From Bettongia penicillata ogilbyi (lineage: Eukaryota > Chordata > Mammalia > Diprotodontia > Potoroidae): a stretch of 64,000 nucleotides of DNA. The notes beneath the pieces are model-generated. The model saw nothing but the letters and a program-made list of their open reading frames with translations. It did no database searches and was not told the DNA's origin. Position 1 is the stretch's first letter; every line of letters begins with the position of its first letter. The DNA is taken from assembly GCA_023548195.1 (NCBI GenBank), contig JAJHZJ010000251.1, positions 992,001 through 1,056,000 of the forward strand, in the 5' to 3' direction. The position numbers and the translations under genes were made by a program. Positions 21,141-33,260 of the stretch are shown piece after piece.

Positions 21141-22855
21141 GAACAATATACTCTCTGACACATGCCAAAGGGAAAAGCACTTGTGCTTTTATTTTTGGCA
21201 TTAGCCCATCAACAATACTTTAATAAATGTTTTAATAAAACCTGAATCTGAGACCTTACTATCTGAGTAGTCTGGGAGTTAAGCAGTAAAATATTGTGTG
21301 CTATTGATTATGGGTTTCAAGGAATATGTCTGGAGTGTTGGGGAGAGCTTAACTTCCTCTCATATGATACACTGAAAAGGTAATTTTTCCATCTGTTCAG
21401 TTTCTTTAATCTGTCCTAGAAATACCTGATGAGCTCCTTGATTCTTAGTCAATATCTTTTAAGTGCCCACCATTTGCATAACTGCCTAGGCTCAGTTTCT
21501 ACTGTCAAACAGGATGACTCTCATTCCATCATATCGCACAACAGAGACATCTTACAATGGTTTAAAACTGAAATAACTTAGCTTATTTACATTTTTGTTT
21601 TCTATTTTACTGTATTGCCTAGATCATGAGAGAAAAATCATCACCAAAAGTACCATCTACCTCAGTTAGAGACACTTTGTCAGAGGTGATAGGCAGGAGG
21701 ATTATTTAGGGCTGAGGGGGAGTAGAAAAGTTTGGGAGAATGGGAGTAGATAGGTGGCTTAGTGGATAGAAGAAGGCCAGAGGCTGACTTGAAGGCGAGG
21801 GAGAATGAAGCATGAAAGGCAGCTGAGTAAACTTGTATCCTATCATGAGAAAAGGTGGCAATGCCCCAGAAAAGAGTGGTGAAACTTGCTATAAATAAAA
21901 TTCATTCAGCTCACTGGGGGCAAAAGAGACCCAGATAGTGAAGGCACAGAATGGAAAAGGGGATCTGCAATCAGATTAACAGAAAACTTAGAGGAGGGAA
22001 AGAAGAGTCTAGAAGGGTCTTGGAAGCTGAATTTCTAATTAAAATCTTCTAGCAGGCAACAAGTAAGGAAAGCATCTCTTTGCACTGAGACTTCAGCATG
22101 AATATACTAATTACCGAAGGAAGGCAGTTACAAATCATTGTCATATTGGGGTCCCAGAAAATGCCAGAGGAACCTAAGAGATCTGGGAAAAAAATAACAT
22201 CACCTTCTACCACACTCTAAGCACTGCTTCCAGCCTGCCTTCCTCTCCTATCCCTCCCCACATCTATCCTCTTCACCATATTCTGTAATCCAGGAATGCA
22301 AGTTTTATGTAGATATGACCTGGTAACTTCCTCTGCTTGGGCTGGGTTCCTGACTTCCCAAAATCCATAGCTACTGAAGACCTAGAAAGGACAGTTCTTA
22401 TCACTACATCTCTTAGAACCATCAACTGACTCAACATCAGACAGTCATGATGTTGTTAACGAAAATGACATTTAAGATACATGATGATTCTTCATGCTGG
22501 TGTGCCCTGAGGATCATGAGACCTTTCCATCTGACTTACAGATGAACTCTCCTATACTTTGGAATCTCCCTATTAGAAGGTAAAGATTAGAAGGTAAAGA
22601 TTATCTTGACTTTCTACTGGTATCCCCTGGGGTAATCCAGTGCTTTCACTTCCTTAAATTTTTGAGGAATGATTTTTCATTCATGACAAATAATGCATTA
22701 CTTTTTAGTCATAGCAATCAAACTTTCATTGTGAGGGACAGGGTATAATAAATGGGCAAATTGTTAGTGCAAAGTTAGCCATGTGGATTATATAGTCAAA
22801 ATAATATGTAACACGTAGTCAAAATAACTACTAAAAAATGACAATGAACTGAAGA
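21141..22855. other. Mostly single-copy interval
   Basis: No gene is recognised. A short tRNA-headed SINE head fragment (GATAGGTGGCTTAGTGGATA) is present at about 21746-21780. A TTAGAAGGTAAAGA word is duplicated in tandem at 22572-22600. Confidence 0.3.
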
Positions 22856-22859
22856 TTTT

Positions 22860-24390
22860 GCTTCAGGGTGGGATGGAAGAGCAAAAGAAATTTTGCTTGC
22901 AACCTGAAAATAGTGCACAATTTGTGTGTCCCTCATTTCCAAGGATCAATTAGATTTACAAAGAGCCCAAGCCAGTCTCCCCACTGGAGGAAAGATGGTG
23001 GGGCTTGAGGAATGTCTCTGCAGAGTTAGCCATAAGAATGAAGAGCTTCTGGAAAGAAAAGAAAAAAATAGCATATAAAAAATTCATGGGGGGAAAGGTA
23101 GAGAGGACACCTAATTACTATAAAGTTGGAAGGTGGAAGAATGTGACTCCAACAGGGAAAGGTAAGGACCTCTGAACCTTGGAAGAGATGTTCTAGCTGC
23201 AAGATCCTTCCGGTGGAGAGTGGGTCTGGGTCCTTTGAGAAGAAGGATCAAGCAGCTTCTTGGGTTTTAAGGAGTGATGATGAAGGTCCCATCTAAAAGT
23301 TGTGGTGGTCCACTAGTGAGTGGTTATAAGAAGAGCTAAATAGCAAAGGTTAGTGACTTCTTGCTGAGAGTTTTAACAGCAGTCATATGTGTACGTGCAT
23401 ATATGCATTTATATTTGTACACACCTATACATGCACATGCAAACATACACATAAATATAACCATATGTGTACCTGACATGTCTGTATATATGTGTATATA
23501 TGAAAATATATATCTGGCATATATGTATTTAGGGATGTGTGTATACATTTGTTTATCTAACAAGAGAGAGACATCTTTTTCTTCCTTTGAGTGGTATCTG
23601 GGACATGGTGCAGAACTATAAGATCTATCATATTTTTGGCAATTCATTAGAAAAGACAAAGGTTAGCATCAAAGGAAACTTTGGAGACATTGGTAGAGGT
23701 TATGAAATTCTAGACAGGAAACTTAAGGACACAGGTGGAGCTTACTTTTAAAAATCACTTGAGTCAACTGATGGTACAGATTTCAGTAAAGAAAGGCAGG
23801 TTTAGAAGGTGAATAGGTTAGAGATTCTGTCCTGGACCACTCTTTAAATCATAAGAATGATGGGCTCTTTGCCAAGGTTGGGAAACTAATTATAGAAACT
23901 AGTAAAAACATATTTGCCTGGAATCTTATGAATCTGATAAAGTTTAAACAGAAAATGAAGAGGAATACAGAAAACTATCCACATATATCTGCCAAAGGAG
24001 AAGCCACAGAGAGTGGCAGGTACAGTACAGGGAAAATAATATTAGTAGAGAAACACAATAATTCACAGGACACTATCCAAGAATAGTGCCTATGGTAACA
24101 CCCATGGTCAAAGTTCCATATAAAAAATGTACAAAGCATGGATAACTGATAAAGTGAGTTATAGACCTTAATACAATGAGGTTAATTTTTACCACATAAG
24201 CATCACTGAGACTTGGCAGACAGGGCCTCATAAATGGAATGTGACTTACAGAATAGCATATATTACTCTAAAGATATGAATTAACTAAAAGAGTTGAATA
24301 ACCTTCTATGTAAAGAGGATATGTTCATGTCATAAAATTAAGGAATTAGGATTCTAATTTTGTGGAATTTCATGAAAAAGAATCTTTATT
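22860..24390 (+). mobile_element. L3/CR1 LINE, 5' region and start of the endonuclease domain
   Basis: The part at 24175-24270 translates in sense to a segment containing ISITETW, the hallmark of the CR1/L3 apurinic-endonuclease domain ('ITETW'). Upstream, 23640-24150 follows the pre-endonuclease region of the same element as I recognise it from marsupial genomes. The stretch 22860-23340 is assigned with less certainty. A CA/TA-rich segment (23390-23540) interrupts it. No intact frame survives. Confidence 0.55.
23390..23540. repeat. CA/TA-rich degenerate microsatellite
   Basis: Alternating TACA, CATA and TGTA units create spurious cysteine/tyrosine-rich open frames on both strands. Confidence 0.75.
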
Positions 24391-24419
24391 ACAATGTACC
24401 AAGAAAATGGTCATTCAAC

Positions 24420-24900
24420 CTTTAATGGATTATCTCCAATGAGGGAGTGCTCACAACCTCCCAGTTCACTTAGTGATCTCATCATCTCCTATGGATTTAG
24501 GTACTCTTTCTATGGTGATGACTCTCCAGTCTACTCATCCTGCTCCAACCTCCAATCTTGCATCTCCAAACACCTTTCGGACATCTAGAATTGGATATCT
24601 GGTAGACATCTTACTGATATTACCATCATCACCCTGGTGCAGGTCCCCATCAACTCACACTGAAACATTTGCTGCTTCAAGTGTCTCCCTACTTCAATCC
24701 ATTTATTCATTCAGCCAGCAAAGTGATTTTCCTAAAGGGTAGGTCTGGTCATGTTAACCCCTACTCAATAAACTCCATTGGCTTCCTCTCATCTCCAGGA
24801 TCTAGTATTAAATACTGTTTGGCATTATATAGCCTATGATTGCACTGCTGTTTTTTTTCTCCCAGCCAACACACAAATCTTCTGACAAACTATTTTAAAA
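24420..24900 (+). mobile_element. L2 LINE, ORF2 C-terminal region
   Basis: The L2 order is recognisable: TTAGTGATCTCATCATCTCC, GATGACTCTCCAGTCTACTC, ACATCTAGAATTGGATATCT, CTGGTCATGTTAACCCCTAC, TCCATTGGCTTCCTCTCATC. The short plus-strand frame here is a decayed remnant of L2 ORF2. Confidence 0.65.
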
Positions 24901-24964
24901 TGCCTTCCTTATCCTGAAATTGCGATAGTGATTTTTTTTTTAACTCAAGTGTAATTATATCATC

Positions 24965-25050
24965 AACATCATCAGGCACTTAATAAATATTCACTATGTG
25001 TCAGGAAACCTGCTAAGTATTGGAGTTAGAAAGAGAATCTAAAACATGGC
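24965..25050 (-). mobile_element. L2 LINE 3' end, antisense
   Basis: CAGGCACTTAATAAATATTC, ACTATGTGTCAGGAAACCTG and CTAAGTATTGGAGTTAG form the antisense L2 terminus. Confidence 0.7.
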
Positions 25051-25689
25051 CCTTGTCTTCATTTTTAATGATCCCTGTTGAATTTCATTTGATAAGATTC
25101 AGTGTAATGATCTAGAGTATCATATGCAAATTTGATGAAGTATTTGATCAGTTTCTTAGTCAATGAAAAAACCCATAACCATAGCCTGGCACCTGCATGG
25201 GGGTGTTTCACTAGAGACCTCATGCTAAGTTGAGAAGAAAACTTTAACAAGGATTCTGAGTCAGATTATTCAACCAATTTTGAGTTCAGCTAATTGTGTT
25301 ATCATCTGGATGGTGCAGTGGATGAGCACTATCAATAGTGGCCATTTCTATCTATTCCCCACCCATGATCTATTCCATATCTCTATCTGTTCCACAAGAA
25401 TAGCACAACTTATTTTACTGTATCTACAACATTCCCTTGACATACTGGTTTCATAATACTTTCTTTAAAAGAAAGGAAAATAAAGCTGATATAGTAACTC
25501 TCCACCTCCTTACCAGCGGCCTTCTCACCTTGGAGATACCTTGGCTCTGAGCCCTGCTCTCCGAATTGATGAGTTCCTAGCCTGGAGGACAATTTAATGA
25601 AGAGCCTTAGCCAAACTCTCTTTTCCTCTTGCCAATTCACTCTTTTGACGTCCTTGCCATCTCACCACCAGCATCCTTCTTCCCACCTT

Positions 25690-25855
25690 GTTTCTCTTGA
25701 TGTGTAATGATCTCTGGATTGGCATGTGAACTCCTTGAGGGTAGGGATTGTTTGTTTATACCAAATGTCTCCAAAATATTATGCAGCTTTAAGTTTAATC
25801 AACTGTAGTTGTATTCCTAGCATTTTTAGCAAAGTGCTTGACATATATAGATATA
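25690..25855 (+). mobile_element. L2 LINE 3' end within the L3
   Basis: GTGAACTCCTTGAGGGTAGG, GATTGTTTGTTTATACC, TGTATTCCTAGCATTTTTAG and CAAAGTGCTTGACATATA form a degraded sense L2 terminus. Confidence 0.6.
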
Positions 25856-25894
25856 GAAATATATATGCTCTCTGTCTTTGTCTCTCTCTGTCTC

Positions 25895-25898
<4 letters not shown>

Positions 25899-25982
<84 letters not shown>
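25899..25982. repeat. Compound (TC)n(AC)n microsatellite
   Basis: A pure TC run (to about 25936) passes directly into a pure AC run. It encodes the low-complexity 'LSLS/HTHT' frames on the plus strand and 'CVCV/RERE' on the minus strand, which are not genes. Confidence 0.97.
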
Positions 25983-25984
<2 letters not shown>

Positions 25985-26833
25985 TTCTGGAAGCCATGCT
26001 GGTTCTTTGTCGTTACCACTTTGTTTTCTTGATGCTTACCAACCATCTTTTAAATAATTATTTTTTTCTGAGAAATTAAAATCAAAGTTATTTATCTATA
26101 TTTTTCTGATTCTATTATCTTCTTTTAATTGAAAATCAGTATAACCTTTGCCCTTCTCCAGTACTAGAGGAACTCTTCTGTTCACCATCATCCCTCAAAG
26201 ATCATTGTCAGTGAGTCAGCAATCACATCTGCTGGTTCTTGCGGTAGCTAAGGATTTCATTCATCTGGAAAAGGTGATATGACCTTCTCAAAGTACTCTG
26301 TAACCATCTCTTTACTTACCTTGTACTCATAATTAGCCATTTTCATTATGTCTTCTCTGTCTAGTACAAAGATCATTCATCTTGGAAGAGAAAATTGGAA
26401 AATTACTAACTGAGTAGATCTACCTTCTTTCTGTTGTTATTTATCACTATCCCATCCATCTGACACATCATTCTATCCCTTCTGTACCCATCACTTTGTC
26501 AGTCTTAGCACATTGTTTTTTGCACTTTTGACATTATTATTTTTTTACAGAATTGTGCCATTGTTTGTCTTTGTCCTCCATTATCTTTCCTCATTTTCAT
26601 CCTCTGTACATGTCTTTTAAAATTCAAAACTAGTTGATGAGTTCCCTGTGCATTTGAGTTGCTCTCTTCAGAAAAAACCTCTTTTCCCTCTTCTTTAGAC
26701 TTCATCCCCTTCATTTTTTTTTCAGAATTTCAATATTGAGAATTTCACATTCCTACTCACCTGACTTCTCCCCTACATAGTATAGGACCCTCCTATCATT
26801 TCTCTGAACCCTTTGATTTCTCTTCTCACCCCG

Positions 26834-26846
26834 CCCCCCCCCCCCC
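26834..26846. repeat. Poly(C) run
   Basis: Thirteen consecutive C, preceded by CCCCG, lie within the L3 copy. Confidence 0.95.
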
Positions 26847-27782
26847 AACCTGGGATGAATACCAGACTATGCCTAGTATTCCTATCCTAATCTATTACAA
26901 GCTCCAAGAGAGAGTGGTCATTGCCCACTCCTTCCATGTTCCCAATATTCCCCTCCCCATCTGCCTCACCCCTAACAACCAGTTTCTCAATAGCAGCTAC
27001 TTTTCTCTAGTTGGTGAGAATAAGTTCCAGAATGGAAGTTTTCTTTGTTCCTTCATGTTTTGAAAGATGAAATTATAATCATATTAAGTAAGAATTTGTT
27101 CACTGTTCTGTTTCTGGCAGAAAGATATCTCTAGCTGATGTCTGGAAATTGAAGTTTCCCATCACCTCTGTTTTAGACTTGTAATCAATTTCCTGAACTC
27201 CCTATCCAGTTCCTCTCTTTGTTTAGGTTGTCTGCAGTTTACTCTGATGACAAAATTGTTTCCATTTCTACCTCCATTGATTTTTACCCAGATCATTTCC
27301 ATCAGGGTTTCTGAAATTCTTCACTTAAATATATCCTAATGTACTATCATGATACCCCCCACCTCCTCTCTCCTTTTTTTTTTTTTACCTACTTGGCTTT
27401 TGAATAGGATTTATCCCTTCAAAGTCATTTTAATAATGGATTTCATCCCACTATTACTCAGTGATAACGATGAGGTCATATTTTCCCCCTTTTATTAGCC
27501 AGCTTAAGCTGGCTCTAGCACATCTCTGAATATAGTTCACAAATTTAAACTCAGATTCTATCTTCTTAGTCAATTGTTTATTTCCAAATTCCTTATTTTC
27601 AATGGGCAGTAGTGAGTAAAACACACTTGTCTTCAGGTCAGTGCCCAAGAATTCATAATCTTTAGAAAGATATTCTAGATTCTTTCAGACAGCATCATCT
27701 GTACCTATGGGATTGAACAGAAGTGATAGTAATCTGTTTTGAGAAGTTTGGGAGGTTCTCTGTTGTATCTTTCTTATGAATG

Positions 27783-27875
27783 AATAAATGAATGAATGAG
27801 TGAATGAATGAAAAGCATTTATTTAGTGCTTACTCTCTGCCAAGCACTGTGTCAAGCAACGGGGATAAGAAGAGG
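27783..27875 (-). mobile_element. L2 LINE 3' end with (GAAT)n tail
   Basis: A GAAT-type tandem run (27783-27812) leads into AAGCATTTATTTAGTGCTTA and TGCCAAGCACTGTGTCAAGC, the antisense L2 terminus. Confidence 0.75.
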
Positions 27876-28240
27876 TCTAGATTTTTTTATGAAGTTGACA
27901 AATAGCTGCTTCAGTATTTCTGAGCCAGGAGTCACCAGCCAACAGTACACTTCTTTTTCATCCTCTGACCCCAACTTGCTGATCTCTCACCTGATGACAG
28001 GTTCAGTGACTCCACTTTATCATTTCTTGATAAGTAGTCACTTCCTCCTCAGAGCATCCAACTCCTCAATCCATTCCCTCTGCCCCAGTTCCTTCTTCCT
28101 TATGAAATCTGTTTATGGTTTCAAGGCTATAGTTGACTGTCCCAGAAGGGTTTGGCAAAGAAAACTGACTTCTTTTTGGCTAAGGGCAGATTTAAATTTT
28201 TTGATTAATTTATCAAGTTCACAATGACCTTGAAAATAGG
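27876..28240. other. Unassigned interval
   Basis: The plus-strand 139-codon frame at 27808-28227 starts inside L2, matches no family I recognise and is probably chance. The sequence may be an extension of the neighbouring L3. Confidence 0.3.
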
Positions 28241-28243
28241 AAT

Positions 28244-28525
28244 GACTTTTTGATGGTACAGTGGATAGACTTCTGGCTGTGGAGTCAAGTAAGATCTGAA
28301 TTCAAATCTGGTTTCAGACATTTACCAGCTGTGTGGGGAGGCCATTTAACTTCCATTTGCCTCAGTTACATCATCTGTAAAATGGTGATGATAATAATAC
28401 TACTCTAATTCCCAGATTTCTTTGAGGATCAAATGAAACAGTATTTGTAAAGCACTAGCGCAGTACCTGCCATACAGTAGGCATTATACAAATGTCAGTT
28501 AATATCATTACTCTAGTTATTATTA
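28244..28525 (+). mobile_element. MIR-type CORE-SINE, full length
   Basis: All parts are present in sense: head GATGGTACAGTGGATAGACT, core CAGACATTTACCAGCTGTGT, TCATCTGTAAAATGGTGATG, TTTGAGGATCAAATGAAACA and tail ATACAGTAGGCATTATACAA. The end falls in TTATTATTATAAAAG. Confidence 0.85.
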
Positions 28526-30598
28526 TAAAAGCTGACATTTAGAGGAGACAATACAGCTTTCAATGGATAAAAAAAAAAAACAAAACCACTGATAGGAATA
28601 AAAAATAACAATTCCTAGGAAATGCAAATGGATCTTGTTACAGTTGAGAATTTCTTTTAGACTGAAAGCTAGGGGTAATGGTTGTAATTATTATTCACAA
28701 AGAGAAGAATAATCCCTAAACACGGAGTATGATGGTATGCTTTCTGTGGGTGAGGAGAGTGGGTGGTGTAGCTCAGCTTTTCTCTGATGGCTCAGGGAAC
28801 TAGATAGGAAGGGGAAAGAAGAAAGCTGTGTCAGCTCTTTTCTCTTAAAAAAAAAAATGTCTGAGGCTCATATTCCTACAACTTGCCCAAAATACCAATT
28901 CCAAGACATAAATATCTGGGACTATCCTTCCCCCAATTCTTGTTGCCCTTTTGTGGCTCCATTTCCCTTTAAAGGCTGCCTTTGAATTTTTTTTCTATTT
29001 CCAGACCTGGATACAACTGGATGGGGAAATAGGTCACAATTGACATTAGTTACCAGGGTGCCTTTTTCTTCTCTCTAGGGATGGCCTTTCTCATTATATT
29101 AGGACAACTTAGGAGGGTAGTTTTATTGGAGCAGCAAATGCCAGCTAAAGTAAATCCTAAATTAATTTCAAATGGTGAAACAGAATTTAAGCCCCTTACT
29201 ACCAGTGTATAATTTCTGAGAAAAATAAAATTGAGATCATGTCTATATATTTAAAATTATATAAATTCCCACATCCTTGAAGGTACTCAGCTTCCATTTT
29301 AAAATTTGGATATATAGATTTGACAAATAGTTTATAAAACAAAAGTCAACTTGTATTTAAAAAATATTTTCGTAAGAAAAGAATTTTCACAGCTCTTATA
29401 AAGTGTCGGTAATAAGGACCAATTGACCTAGAATTCCAGGGTTCTTATCAGTGGCATCGTGTTGGCAGAGAGGACATGGTGTTCATTCCATTTCATTTTC
29501 TATTTCTGATTGTTTAAGATGCACTTTAAAGCAGGGTATTAAATTCCAAGGGATAGTGAGGAATAGTCCAAGAAATCTTACTGATTTCCTGGGCCTAATT
29601 TTTCTTGATAATGGGCCCTGCCTTGGGACATATTCAGTCGGTGCTCTAATTAAACACATGAAAGTATGGGGTACGTAGCTCTTGGGCAGGCATGATTAAG
29701 GTCCCCTTCCCCTAAATGCCCCATTTTAGAACATATGCAGGTATCCTCTGGCTACTTACTATCAACCATGATGCTTCAGTAATTTGTACTATGTGATAAT
29801 GAAAAGTCTATTTATTAGCTCCTGAGTTAGTACTCCATAGATATATTGAAGAGATGATCCAGGTCCCTCAGGCCTCCTCTTCCTCATGGAAAGGCAAGGA
29901 TGGTTTTCTAAGCTGCCCAGAGTATAGGGTGAGAGAAAAGAAGCCAAACTTCTTGGCCCCACCCCTACTCTGACCCACAAGTAATGAGCTCATGGCCTCT
30001 TATACAAGTCTGTGCTTGGGAGAGGGTCACCATATCTTTGTGTCTCTTTCCTCTTGTGTCTTGAGAGACTTTGAAAAGTAGCTCGTATCTTCCCCTTCCT
30101 AGTATTGGTGGCTGCCAACTAGAAGTTGTTTCAGTAGCAACACTTGAAGTAGCAAAAGATTGGACAAAAGGGAAAGAGGCACCCGAGGAGAGGGAGACCA
30201 AAGGAAAGAAAGATCCCACTTGGTATTGATTGAACTGTGGGCAGTAGAATTGAAAATAAAAAATGGCTATGTAGCTGTGCAGCAATAGAAACTTGACTAA
30301 TGTCCCAACGAGGCTGGTATATTAGCTTCTCAACTGATTGTACTAGTAGATGCTAAAGTGGATGGATTCTGTTTTTAATATAGTATGATTCTTTATTTAT
30401 TAACTTATTTCTTAATATTAATGTGTATGAGTGTGTGAATAAAACTACCTAGGTCAAAAGACCCTCCTCTCTCACTGGATCATGTCTTCTTCCTACTCTG
30501 TTACAGCTTGAAGATCACCTCATCCAAGGTTCAGATAGCCCTTGGATGTATTTAACCCCTCCTGAGATTCACCTGTATAAGATCTAAGTACCTTGATC
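28526..30598. other. Long single-copy interval
   Basis: I recognise no transposon, exon or RNA gene in about 2 kb. The minus-strand 106-codon frame at 29965-30285 matches nothing I know. Confidence 0.3.
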
Positions 30599-30800
30599 CA
30601 GGAGATGGTGAACCTACAACCTCCAAACCACATGTGGTCCTCTAGGTCCCCAGGTACAGCCCTTTGACTGAATCCAAACCTTAGAGAACAAATGCCCTTG
30701 ATAAAAGGATTTGTTCTGTTAGACTTAGACTTGGTCAAAAAGCAGCACCCACATGTAGAAGGTCAAATGTAGCCTTGAGGTCTCAGTTTCCCCACTCCTG
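30599..30800. mobile_element. Palindromic hAT-like MITE, ~202 bp
   Basis: The two halves are inverted copies. The left end CAGGAGATGGTGAACCTACA pairs with the right end, which reverse-complemented reads CAGGAGTGGGGAAACTGAGA. In the centre, GAACAAATGCCCTTGATAAA and AAAGGATTTGTTCTGTT form the hairpin turn. The CAGGGGTGGGGAACCT-type terminus is characteristic of hAT/Charlie-group non-autonomous elements. No clear 8-bp target duplication survives, and there is no transposase sequence. Confidence 0.7.
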
Positions 30801-31415
30801 TTTATACTTTCTTTCTTTGTCATGTTCCTATGTCTCTATTTAGGCCTTATATCTTCATTTGCAGGATTTAAAATGTATCAGTTAAAGGCCCATTGGTTTT
30901 TGTTTAGCATTTATTACTATTCTGTTTCATTTTTGAAAACCAGTTAAGCCCCTTTACTTACTTCCCCTTCCTGCTTCCTCCCAAACATCTGCAATCTTCT
31001 GTCACAAAGACAGGCACCATACTTAGGTCATGCTGGGCTCCAGTGCATTGTCTAACTTTGGAGCAAACTGTCAGTCAATTTTGATTTTAACATTGGAGGC
31101 TATTCTAATGCCTCTACTTCCAGGGCTCAGGAAAACAGAATTTTTAAAAACACCTTCAAGTGTAGAAAAAAACCCTCTAAACCCTTGCCCTATAATGTTG
31201 TTATGACAGGAGGGAATGATGGTAATTTTATCTTGATTCTAATTCATATTCTCCTCCTTACTTCATGATCAGCACTTAGTCCCTTGCAGATGAAATCACT
31301 GGGTAAGGATTTCCCTCTAGGATGTCAGAAAGACTTTTTAGAGACAACCCCATGTGATTTATTTGTATGCTCATTTCTCTTTGCTTCCCCTCGTCTCTAT
31401 TTATTGAGAATGTAA
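30801..31415. other. Single-copy interval
   Basis: No repeat or gene is recognised. Confidence 0.3.
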
Positions 31416-31419
31416 GCTA

Positions 31420-31560
31420 GCCTGAACATTTAGAACTGGAATGGACCATAGAAGTTAAACTAGTAAAGCCTACTCATTTGACAAATGAAGAAATGGATGC
31501 CTGGATGGGTTAAAAATGACTTATCTAAGAGGTCACACAAACTAGCTTGTGCCAGAGCCA
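31420..31560 (-). mobile_element. MIR3 SINE, antisense
   Basis: TTTAGAACTGGAATGGACCA, TAGTAAAGCCTACTCATTTG, ACAAATGAAGAAATGGATGC and AGGTCACACAAACTAGCTTG follow the antisense MIR3 order. Confidence 0.75.
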
Positions 31561-31635
31561 CAATAAGAACTAAGGTGCTCTGACTGATTTTTTTAATGGA
31601 CATGGTAGAATCAGGAATGTGAAACAGTTATAGTG

Positions 31636-31845
31636 ATTGACATTTAGAGTTTGAAAACATTGACTATTCAAACTCTCATTTGAACCTCAAGATAATCTTG
31701 ACAAGTAAGTGCTATAGGTATGTTATCTTCATTTTACAGATCAGGAAACTGAGGCTCAGGAAGGTTAAGTCACTTAGAAAGTGTCAGAGGTAGGACTCAT
31801 ACCTAAGTCTTACAAATCAGCACTCTACCCACTGTTCCATGTTCT
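31636..31845 (-). mobile_element. MIR SINE, antisense
   Basis: TTCATTTTACAGATCAGGAA, ACTGAGGCTCAGGAAGGTTA, GTGTCAGAGGTAGGACTCAT and CAGCACTCTACCCACTGTTC are a well-preserved antisense MIR. Confidence 0.85.
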
Positions 31846-31914
31846 CTGTGCAATGGAGAGACAGTAAGATTATAATAGAAATAATTGAAATGGGAATCTA
31901 TGTAATTTGGGACA

Positions 31915-32015
31915 GGAAAATTTGTTTCCTTTTTCTGGAACTCTGTTTCCTTATCTATGAAATGAAAGGGTAGGACTCAATTATTGCTAAGATCATTTCC
32001 TACTCTATATTTATG
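31915..32015 (+). mobile_element. MIR3 SINE 3' part
   Basis: CTCTGTTTCCTTATCTATGA, AATGAAAGGGTAGGACTCAA and AGATCATTTCCTACTCTATA give the sense MIR3 3' half. Confidence 0.7.
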
Positions 32016-32569
32016 GATAATGTTATGTCAGATTGTATAACTCTGTAGGCCACTTATCCCTCCCTTGCTCTTCTATATCCTCATCTATTAGCTAAAGGGA
32101 GAAATAATAGGTGTGTGGGAAATACTTTGGGACCTTTGGGACAGAAATGTAAGTCCAAGCATAGTTCTTAAGTTATGATTCTGTCATCAGCTCTGGAACC
32201 CCTTACTCATTACCTTAAAACCAATAACAAGAGAGGCAACGGGAGGAAGACACACTAACCCCAGGAGCTCCTTAAAGTGAGGAGAGTATGCTAAATACGT
32301 AAATGAGTGAAACTGACTGAAGCTAATGAAAATGTCTCCGTTGGCGAGTCTGACTTCAAGCGTCTCTAAAGGAAGTCAACCAAGAGCCATGAGAACAGAG
32401 AGCTAGCAGGAGAAAAGGCCCTGGGGACAGGTCAAGCAAGTACAGTGGCTTGAATGACCATGGAAGCTCTAAAGAAGTTGAAGAAAAGTGTTAGCAATCA
32501 AGTGAAAGAAATTGCTTTCCTATTTCCAAAGACTGAATCTTCTTCTTCTTTTTTTAAATTATAGTAGCA

Positions 32570-33260
32570 ATAGACACCAGTGTTGAAGGTAGAGCTGGGA
32601 GTCAGGAGAGTTAGAACGAGTCCAAATGTACACAGATTCTGAGAAAGACCAGAGAGGGAGCAAGTCAGGGCGCACACCAGAGGCACAAGTGAATGTTGGG
32701 TTAGAAACCAAAAACGCAGATAAGACTATGAGATTGTAGTTAATGAAGCAATAGTTTTATTGCAGTTATGGAAAATCAAAGAAGCTGAGAGCAGAGCAAC
32801 AGAGAGAATGAAGAATTTGGAAAGTGAGTCTAGAGGGCAGATGTGAGAGGTGTGATAAGACACTCTGTCAGCGTTCCCTCCATTCCTTACAACATAGGTT
32901 TAATTATTTTTTCCTAAAGGTCATAAGCCGTCCTCCAAATCTGACTTATCCAATGGGTGAAAACTTAAGCTACCTTTGGAGTAGATTCCTGATCACTTCT
33001 GGCTTTTTGGTCACTTGAGTGGAGGAAAGGCCCACGCATGAGGGGTTTAAACTTGGGGATCATCCTATGACCTTTTGAGTAACTACAAATTTCCAGACAA
33101 GGGTAACGGTGGTTGGGTACACCCAGTTTAAGTGCTGAAATATCCTTATGGAATATACTTTCTATCCACTGATTAAGCAATAGGTACATTACACCAAAAT
33201 TAATGGTTGTACCAACTTGAGTCTGGCTCTTCTATTATAAGGGGCCAGTAGAAAGGTATG
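32570..33260 (-). mobile_element. Possible LTR (minus strand)
   Basis: On the minus strand, AATAAAACTATTGCTTCATT (around 32755) has the layout of a poly(A) signal at an LTR R/U5 junction. It is followed by a pyrimidine-rich U5-like stretch ending in CTAACCCAACA or further on. No matching second LTR, TG/CA edge or target duplication could be placed. It may instead be single-copy sequence. Confidence 0.25.

Larger units (their letters stand above)
25055..27745 (-). mobile_element. L3/CR1 LINE, endonuclease to reverse-transcriptase region
   Basis: Minus-strand translation shows the endonuclease motif YDLIVITE near 27455-27485, an FNF-type segment (MGNFNFQ) near 27145-27165, and the reverse-transcriptase motif NQHGFQKG near 25985-26015. 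These run in the correct 5' to 3' order for CR1/L3 ORF2. All frames are broken. The copy is interrupted by an L2 piece and a (TC)n(AC)n microsatellite right at the QHGF motif. The oppositely oriented L3 at 22.9-24.4 kb is a separate copy. Confidence 0.7.

Noticed and set aside
25726..26079. Frames rich in LSLSLS, HTHTHT, CVCVCV or RERERE
   Set aside because: They are translations of the (TC)n(AC)n microsatellite.
27808..28227. 139-codon plus-strand frame
   Set aside because: It begins inside L2, has no recognisable domain, and fits chance in a stop-poor stretch.
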